DNA from: Pseudoruegeria sp. SHC-113
Lineage (GTDB): Bacteria > Pseudomonadota > Alphaproteobacteria > Rhodobacterales > Rhodobacteraceae
Length of the DNA: 64,000 bases
Direction of reading: 5' to 3'
NCBI RefSeq assembly: GCF_025376885.1
Contig: NZ_JAHUBR010000001.1
Span: 1,984,001-2,048,000, forward strand
Part shown: one piece after another, positions 10,146 through 18,265 of the stretch
Position numbering within the stretch: position 1 is the first letter of the stretch
Layout: every line of letters starts with the position of its first letter
The notes under the pieces: generated by a model
Told to the model about the DNA's origin: nothing
Database searches by the model: none
Seen by the model: the letters and a program-made list of their open reading frames with translations, nothing else
Made by a program: the position numbers and the translations under genes

Positions 10146-10766
10146 TCAGCTCATCTCGGCCACGAAGGCGCGCAAGGCGGCGGCCGGATCCTCGGTGCGC
10201 CAGATTTCCTCGCCGATGCCGAAGAAATCGGTGAAGGGCGCAAGCTTGCGGATCAACGCGTCCGACAGCGCCCCTTCGGCCACCACCGGCACTTCGATCA
10301 TCTCGCTCCACCACTGGAAGAGATCGGCCTCCGCCACGGAGCCATCACCCAGCGGCGTGGTGCCGACGGGGCCAAACGCCACGTAATCCGCGCCCGCTTC
10401 GCCCGCGACCATCCCGTCATGGGTCGAGGCCCCGCAGTAAGCGCCGACGATGGCATCAGTGCCCAGATCCTTGCGCACCTTGCGCAGGCTGCGGCCGCCA
10501 TCGCCCAGATGCACGCCGTCCAGCCCCAGACGCTCCACCAGCATCATGTGGTTCTCGATCACGATGGCGATGTCGCGCGCATGGCAGACCTCGCGCACCG
10601 CGTCCGCCGCACGGGCCACGCGATCCTCGTCGCGGGTGGCCAGCGAGAGCCGCACGCAGGCGATCTCCTCGGCGTCCAGCACGCGGGCCAGCACGTCGGG
10701 GTAGGTGGAAAGCTCGATCTCCGGGGGGGTGATCAGGTAGATCTGCGGGCGCTCGATATCGGCCAT
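10146..10766 (-). CDS. Divergent ThiE-like (thiamine-phosphate-synthase fold) protein
   Basis: A 206-residue TIM-barrel protein recognisable as ThiE/TenI-like by LGLDGVHLGDG, the GAYCGASTHDGM segment and DYVAFGPVGTTPLG. The usual QxRxK strand is replaced by CVRLSLATRD, the N-D of the FINDxxxLA motif by VIENHMMLV, and the T-x-T-K phosphate loop by TTPLG. True thiamine-phosphate synthase activity is therefore doubtful. No other thiamine gene and no TPP riboswitch is near. It lies 55 bases downstream of tfoX on the same strand. The annotation as ThiE in related genomes is a fold-level call. Confidence 0.6.
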   Translation of the reverse strand: MADIERPQIYLITPPEIELSTYPDVLARVLDAEEIACVRLSLATRDEDRVARAADAVREVCHARDIAIVIENHMMLVERLGLDGVHLGDGGRSLRKVRKDLGTDAIVGAYCGASTHDGMVAGEAGADYVAFGPVGTTPLGDGSVAEADLFQWWSEMIEVPVVAEGALSDALIRKLAPFTDFFGIGEEIWRTEDPAAALRAFVAEMS

Positions 10767-10821
10767 AAGCCAGTGTCCTTCTTTGTCTTGGCGCCCCTAT
10801 AGCGCGGATTTTTCGGCTTGG

Positions 10822-11151
10822 CTACTTCAGCGGAAGGCTGGCCGCATTGGTGAGCGCCAGCGCGATCCACTGGGCGCGGCGGGGATCATCGGCGAGCGCC
10901 TCATCCGTCACCTCGACCATGCCGCCCATGGGCCGCCCGGTGAAGCTCAGGGGGGCTGCGCCTTTGATTGCCAGTGCCTCCGCCTCGCGCGGCTTGCCGA
11001 CGCGAAACATCCCGCCGCCCGCATGCACCCCACAAACCATATAGCCGTGCAGCAGAAAGCACAGCCCACCGAACATCTTCTTTTCAGAGATGCCGTCCTG
11101 ACCGGCCAGATCATCGCGCATCAGCTGCGCCAGCCCCTCGTCATAGGCCAT
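10822..11151 (-). CDS. TfoX N-terminal domain protein
   Basis: The 109-residue protein has the TfoX_N pattern: MRDDLAGQDGISEKKMFGGLCFLLHG region, then a glycine-rich GVHAGGGMFRVG strand and PLSFTGRPMGGMVEV. The domain occurs in the competence regulator Sxy/TfoX and in many short stand-alone proteins of unknown role. There is no C-terminal TfoX domain, so a role in competence should not be assumed. It is divergent from trmJ, with 74 bases between the starts. Confidence 0.75.
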   Translation of the reverse strand: MAYDEGLAQLMRDDLAGQDGISEKKMFGGLCFLLHGYMVCGVHAGGGMFRVGKPREAEALAIKGAAPLSFTGRPMGGMVEVTDEALADDPRRAQWIALALTNAASLPLK

Positions 11152-11225
11152 TTTGGCCTCCTTGATCTCTCATCCCCTGCAGCGTATCACGCGCCAGCCC
11201 CGTAAATCCAAGGAAAGACGCCCAG

Positions 11226-11969
11226 ATGACGCCCGCTCCGCAGCCCGCCATGATCCTCGTGCGCCCCCAGATGGGCGAGAACATCGGCGGCGCGGCGCGT
11301 GCGATGTGGAACTTCGGGCTGGACCGGATGCGCATCGTCGCGCCGCGCGACGGCTGGCCCAACCAGAAGGCCGTGGCCATGGCCTCGGGCGCGGGCCGGC
11401 TGCTCGATGAAGCCCAGCTGCATGATGATCTGCAGGGCGCGATTGCCGATTGCAACTTCGTCTTCGCCACCACCGCCCGCCAGCGCGGCCTCACCAAGCC
11501 GGTGATGAGCCCTGAGCGCGCCATGGCCCATGCCCGCGCGTTGATCGCGCAAGGCCAGAAGGTCGGCGTGCTCTTTGGCCCGGAACGCGCCGGGCTGGAA
11601 AACGAGGACGTCGCCCGCGCCAATGCCATCATCTCGGTGCCGGTGAACCCCGAGTTCGCCTCGCTGAACCTCGCCCAATGCGTGCTGCTCACCGCCTATG
11701 AGTGGCGCCGCCAAACCGAAGAGGTGGTGCCCGAGGTGATGGAAATGGCGAAAACCGACTTCGCACAGGCCCATGAGGTCACCAAGCTCGCCGACCATTT
11801 CGAGGAACGGCTTGAGGAGGCCGGCTTCTTCTTCCCTGAGGCCAAGGCCGAGTCGATGAAAACCAACCTGCGCAACCTCTGGTCCCGCATGCCGCTCACC
11901 CGCGCCGATGTGCAGGTCTTCCACGGCATGATGCGCCAGATGGTGCGCTGGAAGGACAAGGGCAACTGA
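11226..11969 (+). CDS. trmJ: tRNA/rRNA 2'-O-methyltransferase, TrmJ type (SPOUT)
   Basis: The 247-residue protein shows the SPOUT-class motifs of TrmJ: VRPQMGENIGGAARAMWNFG (12-31), LFGPERAGL (116-124), VPVNPEFASLNLAQ (138-151) and a C-terminal helical extension. TrmJ methylates the ribose at position 32 of tRNAs with S-adenosylmethionine as donor. An RNA methyltransferase acting on another RNA cannot be excluded by sequence alone. The coding end is followed at once by a dispersed repeat copy. Confidence 0.85.
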   Translation: MTPAPQPAMILVRPQMGENIGGAARAMWNFGLDRMRIVAPRDGWPNQKAVAMASGAGRLLDEAQLHDDLQGAIADCNFVFATTARQRGLTKPVMSPERAMAHARALIAQGQKVGVLFGPERAGLENEDVARANAIISVPVNPEFASLNLAQCVLLTAYEWRRQTEEVVPEVMEMAKTDFAQAHEVTKLADHFEERLEEAGFFFPEAKAESMKTNLRNLWSRMPLTRADVQVFHGMMRQMVRWKDKGN

Positions 11970-11977
11970 GCCTTTTC

Positions 11978-12008
11978 ACTTTGTTCTGAAAATATCCCCG
12001 CCGGAGGC
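11978..12008 (-). repeat. Dispersed intergenic repeat, CCTCCGGCGG type (copy D)
   Basis: These 31 bases differ from the element at 7519-7549 at one position. The element begins nine bases after the trmJ stop. Its minus-strand reading starts GCCTCCGGCGGGGATATTTT, identical for 20 bases to the plus-strand copy at 20886. The remainder of the gap up to ctaA contains short GCGCGGCAAA-type repeats and no recognised gene. Confidence 0.8.
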
Positions 12009-12166
12009 CCGCCGCGCATAGCGCGGCAAACCATGAGTCTTTCGCGCGCAGCGCGGCAATTTGCTTTACCTGACACACCCGCCACACCGGGCTCTGGGCC
12101 TTGCCCCTGCAGAGCCCTGCGCCTAGGTTGCCCGGCAAGCAAGAACCAGCCGATGAGTCCGCATCC

Positions 12167-13318
12167 ATGAGCCAGAAACGAGCGATCTTCGAAGAGGTAG
12201 GCACCGCCGAGAAGGCCCAGGTGGCCGCGCCCAATCCGGGGCTGATCGACAAGGCCTCCGCCGGGGGCCGCAGAGCGATCCGCATCTGGCTGATGATGCT
12301 CTTCGCGCTGGTGGCGGCGATGATCCTCGTCGGAGGGCTGACCCGCCTCACCGATTCCGGCCTTTCCATCACCGAATGGAACCTCGTCACCGGGGCTGTG
12401 CCGCCGCTCAACGAAGCTGACTGGCAGGCGGAGTTCGACAAATACCGCGAGATCCCCCAGTACGAGCTGATGAACAAGGGCATGACCCTTGCCGAGTTCC
12501 AGTTCATCTATTGGTGGGAATGGGGCCACCGCCAGCTTGGCCGCTTCGTCGGCCTCGTCTGGGGCGTGGGCTTCCTGTTCTTCCTCGCGACCAAGCGCAT
12601 CCCCACCGGCTGGGCTCCGCGCCTGCTGGGCCTTGGTGCGCTTGGCGGCCTGCAGGGCGCGATCGGCTGGTGGATGGTCTCCTCTGGCCTCACGGGCCGC
12701 ATGGTCAGCGTCGCCTCCTACCGGCTGGCGATCCACCTCGGGCTCGCCTTCATCATCCTCGGCCTGATCACGTGGTTTATCCTGAAACTGGGCCGCAGCG
12801 AGGCCGCGCTGATGCAGGCGCGCCGCGCGCGTAACCCCAAGCTCTTCTCCATGGGCACCGGGCTGATGCATTTCGCCTTCCTGCAGATCCTCATCGGCGC
12901 TCTCGTGGCAGGGATCGACGCGGGCCGTGGCTATATCGACTGGCCGCTGATGGCAGGCCAATGGATCCCGGACGACATGTTCAACTACACGCCGTTCTGG
13001 AGCAATTTCTTCGAAAACCCCGCGCTGGTGCAGTTCATCCACCGCATGGCGGCGTACTTGCTCTTCATCTTCGGCATCGTCACATGGCGGCACGCCCGCG
13101 CCTCCGGCAATGACGCCACCAAACGTGCGTTCGACTGGATGGCGGTGATGCTCTTCGGGCAGGTCGTGTTGGGCATTGTCACCGTGATGCATGCCTCACC
13201 GTGGAACATCGCGATCCTGCACCAGCTGGGCGGCATCGCCCTGTGGGTGCTGATCATCCGCGCCCGCTTCTACGCCCAATACCCGATCACCCAAACCATC
13301 CGGAGCACCAAGGCATGA
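12167..13318 (+). CDS. ctaA: Heme A synthase (COX15 type)
   Basis: The 383-residue membrane protein has eight predicted membrane segments and the four conserved histidines: EWGHRQLGR, YRLAIHLGLAF, QFIHRMAAY and AILHQLGG. These bind heme in heme A synthase, which oxidises heme O for cytochrome aa3 oxidase. GGLTRLTDSGLSITEW is the family signature. The frame is open upstream, but ATG 12167 gives the normal N-terminus. Its stop overlaps the start of the carboxypeptidase gene by four bases. Confidence 0.95.
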   Translation: MSQKRAIFEEVGTAEKAQVAAPNPGLIDKASAGGRRAIRIWLMMLFALVAAMILVGGLTRLTDSGLSITEWNLVTGAVPPLNEADWQAEFDKYREIPQYELMNKGMTLAEFQFIYWWEWGHRQLGRFVGLVWGVGFLFFLATKRIPTGWAPRLLGLGALGGLQGAIGWWMVSSGLTGRMVSVASYRLAIHLGLAFIILGLITWFILKLGRSEAALMQARRARNPKLFSMGTGLMHFAFLQILIGALVAGIDAGRGYIDWPLMAGQWIPDDMFNYTPFWSNFFENPALVQFIHRMAAYLLFIFGIVTWRHARASGNDATKRAFDWMAVMLFGQVVLGIVTVMHASPWNIAILHQLGGIALWVLIIRARFYAQYPITQTIRSTKA

Positions 13319-14793
13319 GCGCTTTTGACGAGCTGATGAGCCACCAACGCGAAACCGAGGCGCTGGGGGCCATTGCCGGGCGTCTGGGCTGGGATCAGGA
13401 AACGGTCATGCCGCGCGGGGCGGCTGCCCAGCGGGGCGAGGAGATGGCCGCCATCGAAAGCGTGCTCCACGCCCGCCGGACCGACCCAAAGTTGGGCGAC
13501 TGGCTCGCCGGGATCGACGCTTCAATCCTGACGCAAGCCGATCAAGCCAAGCTGCGCCTGATCCGCAAATCCTTCGAGCGCAACACCAAGGTGCCTGCCA
13601 AGCTCGCCGCCGCGCTCGCCAAGGAAACCTCGATTGCCCAAGGCATCTGGGCCGAAGCCCGCGCCAATGAGGATTTCGCCGCCTTCGCGCCGACGCTCGA
13701 AAAAGTGGTGGCCTTGCGCCGGGAAGAAGCCGCCGCGCTGGCCGCTGGTGGCGATCTCTACGACGCGCTTTTGGATGATTACGAGCCCGAAGCCACCGGG
13801 GCCGAGCTTGAGGCGATGTTCTCCGCCCTGCGCCCGCGCCTTGTGGATTTGCGCGAAAAAATCCTCGGCTCCGGCAAGGTGCCGCAGCCTCTTGCCGGTG
13901 AGTATCCCGAAGGCAAGCAACTGGCGCTTTCGGAAAAACTCGCCCGCGCCTTCGGCTATGATTTCTCCATGGGCCGGATCGACAAGGCGGTGCATCCGTT
14001 CTCCTCTGGTTCCGGGCAGGACGTGCGCATCACCACCCGCACCGCTTTGCAGGATCCCTTCAACTGCTTCTATTCCACCATCCACGAAGTCGGCCATGCC
14101 GCTTACGAGCAGGGGGTGAGCGATGATTACCTCCTCACTCCGCTGGGCCGGGGTGTGTCGATGGGGGTGCATGAAAGCCAGAGCCGGATCTACGAAAACC
14201 AGCTTGGCCGGGGTGAGGCCTTCACCAGCTGGCTCTATGGCGAGATGCGCGAAAGCTTTGGCGATTTCGGCGTGGCGGATGCGCGCGCCTTTTACCAGAC
14301 GGTGAACCGCGTTTCCTCCGGCTACATCCGCACCGAGGCCGACGAGATCCACTACAACCTCCACGTGCTGCTGCGCTTCGATCTGGAGCGCAAGATCATC
14401 ATGGGCGATCTGGAGGTCGCCGATCTGCCCACCGCGTGGAACGAACGCTTTGAAGCCGATTTCGGCGTGGCGGTCGACAAACCCTCCAACGGCGTGCTGC
14501 AGGATGTGCATTGGTCGGTGGGCCTCTTCGGCTATTTCCCGACCTACACGCTGGGCAACGTATACGCGGGCTGCCTGAACAAGGCGATGCGCGCGGCACT
14601 GCCCGATCTGGACGCGCAACTGGCGCAGGGCGATACCTCCGCCGCTACTGGCTGGCTGCGGGAGAACCTGCAGCAGTACGGATCGTTGCGCACCCCGAAA
14701 GAAACCATCACCCGCGCCTGCGGCTTCGCGCCGTCTGAGGGCCCGCTGCTGGATTACCTGGAAGCCAAGTTCGGCGATCTCTACGATCTCTGA
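13315..14793 (+). CDS. Carboxypeptidase Taq (M32 zinc metallopeptidase)
   Basis: The 492-residue protein carries the M32 zinc site HEVGH (257-261) and the third-ligand motif HESQS (286-290). Other family blocks are GRLGWDQETVMP near the N-terminus, HPFSSGSGQDVRITTR and RSS-type helices. M32 enzymes are cytoplasmic carboxypeptidases of broad specificity, usually about 500 residues, so this one is complete. It is co-translated with ctaA through an ATGA overlap, an association that seems incidental to its function. Confidence 0.93.
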   Translation: MSAFDELMSHQRETEALGAIAGRLGWDQETVMPRGAAAQRGEEMAAIESVLHARRTDPKLGDWLAGIDASILTQADQAKLRLIRKSFERNTKVPAKLAAALAKETSIAQGIWAEARANEDFAAFAPTLEKVVALRREEAAALAAGGDLYDALLDDYEPEATGAELEAMFSALRPRLVDLREKILGSGKVPQPLAGEYPEGKQLALSEKLARAFGYDFSMGRIDKAVHPFSSGSGQDVRITTRTALQDPFNCFYSTIHEVGHAAYEQGVSDDYLLTPLGRGVSMGVHESQSRIYENQLGRGEAFTSWLYGEMRESFGDFGVADARAFYQTVNRVSSGYIRTEADEIHYNLHVLLRFDLERKIIMGDLEVADLPTAWNERFEADFGVAVDKPSNGVLQDVHWSVGLFGYFPTYTLGNVYAGCLNKAMRAALPDLDAQLAQGDTSAATGWLRENLQQYGSLRTPKETITRACGFAPSEGPLLDYLEAKFGDLYDL

Positions 14794-14867
14794 CGCCGCG
14801 TCAGTCATCGCGCCCCCTTGCGGGGTGCGGCGGTGGCGGAAAAGATCGCAAGCGAGGAGGATCGCCC

Positions 14868-15290
14868 ATGCCTATCGTGATGGACGCCGAGGCGTTAAAC
14901 GCGTTTCTGCACAGCGTGTTTGAACAGGTTGCCGATGATTTCGTCGTGGAAAGCGTTTCGGAAGAGGCGCTGACGGTGCGCCTGCAGGTGAGCGAAAAAC
15001 ACCTGCGCCCGGGCGGCACGATCTCGGGGCCGTCAATGTTTGGGCTGGCCGATGTGGCAGTTTACTTGGCGGTGCTCTCCAAGATCGGCCCGCAGGCGTT
15101 GGCCGTCACCACCAATGCCGGGCTTGATTTCCTGCGCAAACCGGCCGCCGGCGTGGATCTGATCGCCACCTGCCGCCTTCTGAAGCTCGGCAAGGTGCTC
15201 GCTGTGGGCGAGGTGCTGATCCATTCTGAGGGCATGGCCGACCCTGTCGCCCGCGCGAACATGACCTATTCAATCCCGCCGAAAAAGTAG
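14868..15290 (+). CDS. PaaI-family hotdog-fold thioesterase
   Basis: The 140-residue protein has the hotdog pattern of the PaaI/YbgC superfamily: RPGGTISGPSMFGLADVAVY (the central helix with its preceding loop), ALAVTTNAGLDFLRKPAAG and LGKVLAVGEVLI. Such proteins hydrolyse acyl-CoA thioesters in the cytoplasm. The specific substrate is unknown. A GAGGAGG ribosome site lies nine bases before the ATG. No paa genes are near, so a role in phenylacetate degradation is not supported. Confidence 0.8.
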   Translation: MPIVMDAEALNAFLHSVFEQVADDFVVESVSEEALTVRLQVSEKHLRPGGTISGPSMFGLADVAVYLAVLSKIGPQALAVTTNAGLDFLRKPAAGVDLIATCRLLKLGKVLAVGEVLIHSEGMADPVARANMTYSIPPKK

Positions 15291-15325
15291 CGCATCTGCG
15301 TCCTCAGCCAAGGCCAGCGGAAGGC

Positions 15326-15895
15326 CTAAACCTCCAGCCCATTGGCCTTGCCGAAGTCCGTGTAAAACGACGCGCTGCGCAGGTTTGACAACGACCCTTC
15401 GTCCAGCGCCCTCGGATCGCTCCGCGCTCTGGTGACACCCGTTCCTTCGATAAGCCGGTTCACAAGATTGAACACCCCACAGACCTGGATCGCGTCAAAC
15501 AAGGCATTTTCGGACCAGCCGGCCTCATGGACCGCTGCGGCATCGGCCTCGGTGATACGCGATGGCGTTAGGGTGAGCTTGCCGACATAGGCCAAGAGCG
15601 GCCTGAGCCGATCCTCTATAGGGGCCGTGTCGAGATCGCTCAGAAGGGCTTCGATTGTCTCCGGATCAATTCCGTAGGCGTAGGCAAAAACGGTATGGGC
15701 ATCGTGGCAATAAGTGCAGGCGTTCAATCCCGAGACATAGGCGGCGATCAGCTCGCGTTCGGAGAAGGAAAGATCGCTTTCGCCACGCATGACGAGGCTT
15801 TCATAGGCGCATAAAGGGGACATTTTGCCCGGAAAACGCTGGTAAACGCTGCCTAGGGTCGCGTCCGCTGGAAGCGAAGGAAAAAGTTGTTTCAT
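15326..15895 (-). CDS. AhpD-like/peroxidase-related carboxymuconolactone decarboxylase family protein
   Basis: The 189-residue protein contains the AhpD redox motif, Cys60-Thr-Tyr-Cys63 with His67, in SGLNACTYCHDAHT, preceded by the conserved glutamate at 48. This matches the uncharacterised peroxidase-related branch of the superfamily, which uses a CxxC pair and a proton-relay His/Glu to reduce peroxides. AAAGGAG lies just before the ATG and a promoter candidate about 65 bases upstream. No AhpC partner is adjacent. Confidence 0.82.
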   Translation of the reverse strand: MKQLFPSLPADATLGSVYQRFPGKMSPLCAYESLVMRGESDLSFSERELIAAYVSGLNACTYCHDAHTVFAYAYGIDPETIEALLSDLDTAPIEDRLRPLLAYVGKLTLTPSRITEADAAAVHEAGWSENALFDAIQVCGVFNLVNRLIEGTGVTRARSDPRALDEGSLSNLRSASFYTDFGKANGLEV

Positions 15896-15958
15896 GGGCT
15901 GTCTCCTTTGCGGCTGTCGCCCGGCAAATGAAACAGGCCATGGCGCTGAACCGTGAGC

Positions 15959-15986
15959 AGGCTAGCAGGTTCGCTTTCAACGTCAA
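15959..15986 (-). promoter_or_regulatory. Candidate promoter for the AhpD-like gene
   Basis: On the minus strand, TTGACG (15986-15981) is followed after 16 bases by TAGCCT (15964-15959). This gives a leader of about 55 bases. The -35 box is good and the -10 box is weak. Confidence 0.4.
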
Positions 15987-16234
15987 ACGGCACCCGGCTT
16001 CACATGCGCGGTGCGCGATGACCGGCAGAAGGCTCGCATGCCGTTCGGTCTTCGTGTTTCGGCCTTGATCCATGGCGGCGCGGCACAAGGTTTTGATTGA
16101 ACTCCTTCAGGTTCCCGTCCATGAAGACGCGTCGCGCTGGGGCTGGCCATTCCATCACACGCGGCGGTGCGCGTTGCACCCCATGACCGGCCACCAGACC
16201 CCGTGCACGTCGGGGCCAAAGCCGGTGCTCTCGC
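15987..16234. other. Gene-free stretch between the AhpD-like and acyltransferase genes
   Basis: The gap between the two divergent genes is about 340 bases. Short open frames exist here on the minus strand but show no recognisable protein pattern, and they run into the adjacent genes. I see no tRNA, hairpin with a T-tract, or repeat. It may hold the promoter of the acyltransferase gene or the remains of a decayed gene. Confidence 0.4.
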
Positions 16235-16999
16235 ATGCATGATCCAGCCACCACCCCACCGGGCGCATTTGCCCGGATCCTGCGCCGCGCGGCGCTTGTG
16301 ATCGTGGGGCCGTTCTATTTTCTTGCCATCGCCTTCGCGCCGCTGCTGTGCCGCAACAAGGCAGGTTTTCGCGGTTGGTACTGGCGCACGGTAAAGCGCG
16401 CCTGCTCGCAGCTCTTGTGGCTGCTGAGCATCCGCGTGGAGATGTCGGAAGCCGACAAGGCGCGGCTGGCCACGGATACGAACAGCCTCATCGTGATCAA
16501 CCACCGAAGCCATCTGGACGGCTTCACCCTGATGGATGTGGTGCCGGATCAGAAATGGTTCACTTTCGCCGCCAAGAAGGAGTTCTTCTCCTCCCGCCTG
16601 TTGAAGGTGGGCTTCACGGCGGCTGGCCTCGTGCCGATTGACCGATCCAACGGCAAAGCGGCGCTGGAGACCCTCGTGGCGGCGGTGAAAGCGATGCCTG
16701 AACGGCGCTCTGTGGTGCTCTTTCCCGAAGGCACCCGCAGCGAGGCCGAGGTGCTGGGGCCGTTTCGGGCCGGGGCGGTGCTGGCCGCGCGGGAAACTGG
16801 CCGCAGCATCCTGCCCATCGTGATCTGCGATTCCGATGCGCTGCTGCCGCGCGGGCGGTTTTCGCCCAAGCCCGGCACGATCCATCTGAAAGCCTTGCCC
16901 GCGATCCACTGTGATCCGGAGGCGAGCGTGGACGAAGACGTGGCCCGCCTGCACAACGCGATGCGCGAAGCCCTTCTGGCGCATAAGGCCAGCGCCTGA
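16235..16999 (+). CDS. 1-acyl-sn-glycerol-3-phosphate acyltransferase (PlsC family)
   Basis: The 254-residue protein has one N-terminal membrane helix (about 18-38), the catalytic NHRSHLD motif (89-95) and LFPEGTRSE (162-170). It is a second PlsC-family enzyme in this window, distinct from OlsA. It probably adds the sn-2 acyl chain in phospholipid synthesis at the inner membrane, although other acceptors are possible. It converges with the methyltransferase gene, with five bases between the stop codons. Confidence 0.82.
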   Translation: MHDPATTPPGAFARILRRAALVIVGPFYFLAIAFAPLLCRNKAGFRGWYWRTVKRACSQLLWLLSIRVEMSEADKARLATDTNSLIVINHRSHLDGFTLMDVVPDQKWFTFAAKKEFFSSRLLKVGFTAAGLVPIDRSNGKAALETLVAAVKAMPERRSVVLFPEGTRSEAEVLGPFRAGAVLAARETGRSILPIVICDSDALLPRGRFSPKPGTIHLKALPAIHCDPEASVDEDVARLHNAMREALLAHKASA

Positions 17000-17004
17000 G
17001 GCGA

Positions 17005-17808
17005 TCAGGGTTTGCGCGCGATTGCCGTGCCGATGGCCTGATAGCCATAGAGCGCGCCGTCTTCGGCTCGCCTGTCATGCTCCGTGATCAACGCATCGGC
17101 CAGCGCCGTGCCGATCTGGCCACGCGCCTCCATCAGCCGCGCCGTCTGCTCGACCCAGGGCAACATCTGCTGCGGAGTCACCACCACGCGGCTGTCGACG
17201 CCGAAATGCGTGAGCGCAAAGCCCGCGCCGCGCATCAGCCCGCGCAGCTTGCCGACGATGAAGGGATCGGTGACAAACTCCGCAACGAAGGCCCGCGCGC
17301 AGGCGTCCAGCGGATCATTGGCGAAGCTCGCAAGTGCGGCCTTGGAAAAATCCACGTCGCAGGCCACGAGCCAGCCGCCGGGCTTGAGCACACGGAAGGC
17401 CTCCGCCAGCAGCGCCTCGGGCGCAGTGACATGGGTGAGCACCGTATGCATGACGGCCACGTCGACGCTCGCGGGTTCAAGCGGCAGATCCGCGCCGTTT
17501 GCGGCCGTGAAGGCAAGGTTTGCATGGGAACCCGTCCGCGCACGGGCCTCGGCCACGAAGCCTTCGGAAGGTTCATAACCCGTGACCTCCGCTTGCGGAA
17601 ACCGCGCCGCGATCCGACGGGTGACGGCACCAGCCCCCGCGCCGATCTCTATGAGCCGCTCGCCGGGAGCAACAGTGCCGAGGCGGTCCAGATAGGCGGC
17701 CACCACGGCCTCCATCACCGGATCGGCCTGCCGCACCTCCATGGAGTCGGCAAAGACGCGGATGAACTCCGGCCCCGCGGCGTCAACGTCTTGAAATGGG
17801 TCTGCCAT
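17005..17808 (-). CDS. SAM-dependent class I methyltransferase
   Basis: The 267-residue protein has the class I methyltransferase signature LIEIGAGAGAVTRRIA (52-67), an acidic second strand (VTGYEPSEGF) and the post-motif VDVAVMHTVLTHV with LKPGGWLVACDVDF. This resembles the UbiE/COQ5-like Methyltransf_11/25 group. The substrate cannot be told from the sequence or from the flanking genes. Confidence 0.8.
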   Translation of the reverse strand: MADPFQDVDAAGPEFIRVFADSMEVRQADPVMEAVVAAYLDRLGTVAPGERLIEIGAGAGAVTRRIAARFPQAEVTGYEPSEGFVAEARARTGSHANLAFTAANGADLPLEPASVDVAVMHTVLTHVTAPEALLAEAFRVLKPGGWLVACDVDFSKAALASFANDPLDACARAFVAEFVTDPFIVGKLRGLMRGAGFALTHFGVDSRVVVTPQQMLPWVEQTARLMEARGQIGTALADALITEHDRRAEDGALYGYQAIGTAIARKP

Positions 17809-17864
17809 GAAATGCCCTTCCTTCTCAAATGCCGCAAAAGCCTAACACGGCTTGCCCGCAGCAC

Positions 17865-17893
17865 AAAAAAAGGCCGGGTACAAAGACCCGGCC
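17865..17893 (-). terminator. Rho-independent terminator after the DUF1127 gene
   Basis: On the minus strand an 8-bp stem GGCCGGGT (17893-17886 with 17879-17872) closes a 6-base loop and is followed by seven T residues. It lies 30 bases after the DUF1127 stop. Confidence 0.85.
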
Positions 17894-17922
17894 CAGGAAG
17901 AGTCTGTCATGCGGACGGGGAG

Positions 17923-18156
17923 TTACGCACGCCAGAATTCGCGCTTGGCCTCAGTCCAGGCCTGCTCGCGGGTGAGCCCGATGTCTTTGAGTTCATGGGC
18001 TGTCAGCCGGGAGAGCGCACGGCGGGTGCGGGCACGGTCCTGCCACTTCGCCAGCACCACGGCCACGGTCAGCGCGATCTGGCTGAGCGGCGGCAGGGGA
18101 TGACGGGTCTCCAGGAAGTGGATGTTCCGTGCGTGCTGAGAAAGGGGGCGAACCAT
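17923..18156 (-). CDS. DUF1127 small basic protein
   Basis: This 77-residue protein ends in the DUF1127 motif LSRLTAHELKDIGLTREQA followed by a basic, Trp-containing tail, with an arginine-rich helix before it. Small DUF1127 proteins of Rhodobacteraceae and Rhizobiales bind RNA or affect phosphate and stress responses (CcaF1 in Rhodobacter sphaeroides is one example). A strong AAAGGAGAG ribosome site precedes the ATG, and a terminator follows directly, so it is monocistronic. The GGGAGGAGG-type motifs expected of CcsR small RNAs are not present downstream. Confidence 0.82.
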   Translation of the reverse strand: MVRPLSQHARNIHFLETRHPLPPLSQIALTVAVVLAKWQDRARTRRALSRLTAHELKDIGLTREQAWTEAKREFWRA

Positions 18157-18207
18157 GATACTCTCCTTTGTGAATTGTGTTGATGCAATGTAGAATGTTC
18201 GCTACAA

Positions 18208-18221
18208 GTGTATGCATACAC
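18208..18221. promoter_or_regulatory. 14-bp perfect palindrome between DUF1127 and MocR genes
   Basis: GTGTATGCATACAC reads the same on both strands. It sits in the 98-base divergent gap, 34 bases before the MocR start. MocR-type regulators commonly bind sites in such divergent regions, so it is a candidate operator. That role is inference. Confidence 0.5.
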
Positions 18222-18248
18222 ATCTCGAATGTACCGGTCCAATGAAAG

Positions 18249-18265
18249 ATTGTAATGAATACAAT
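18249..18265. promoter_or_regulatory. Inverted repeat over the MocR start codon
   Basis: ATTGTA and TACAAT flank a 5-base spacer that contains the ATG itself (18255-18257). A protein bound here would block translation initiation or transcription, which suggests autoregulation by the encoded regulator. Confidence 0.4.

Noticed and set aside
10767-10821. TPP riboswitch before the ThiE-like gene
   Set aside because: The 55-base gap has no CUGAGA or ACC-UGA-type elements and is too short for the aptamer.
11696-13192. Long antisense frame across trmJ and ctaA
   Set aside because: It crosses two genes and the gap between them, with no ribosome site or recognisable protein.
13522-14808. 428-codon antisense frame opposite the M32 carboxypeptidase
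   Set aside because: It is the shadow of a gene with an intact HEVGH site; no independent signal.
16000-16254. Short minus-strand frames in the 15.9-16.2 kb gap
   Set aside because: They overlap the start of the acyltransferase, lack a ribosome site and show no homology pattern that I recognise.
17809-17922. CcsR-type small RNAs downstream of the DUF1127 gene
   Set aside because: In Rhodobacter sphaeroides a DUF1127 gene is followed by CcsR RNAs with CCUCCUCCC motifs. Here a terminator follows at once and no such motif is seen.
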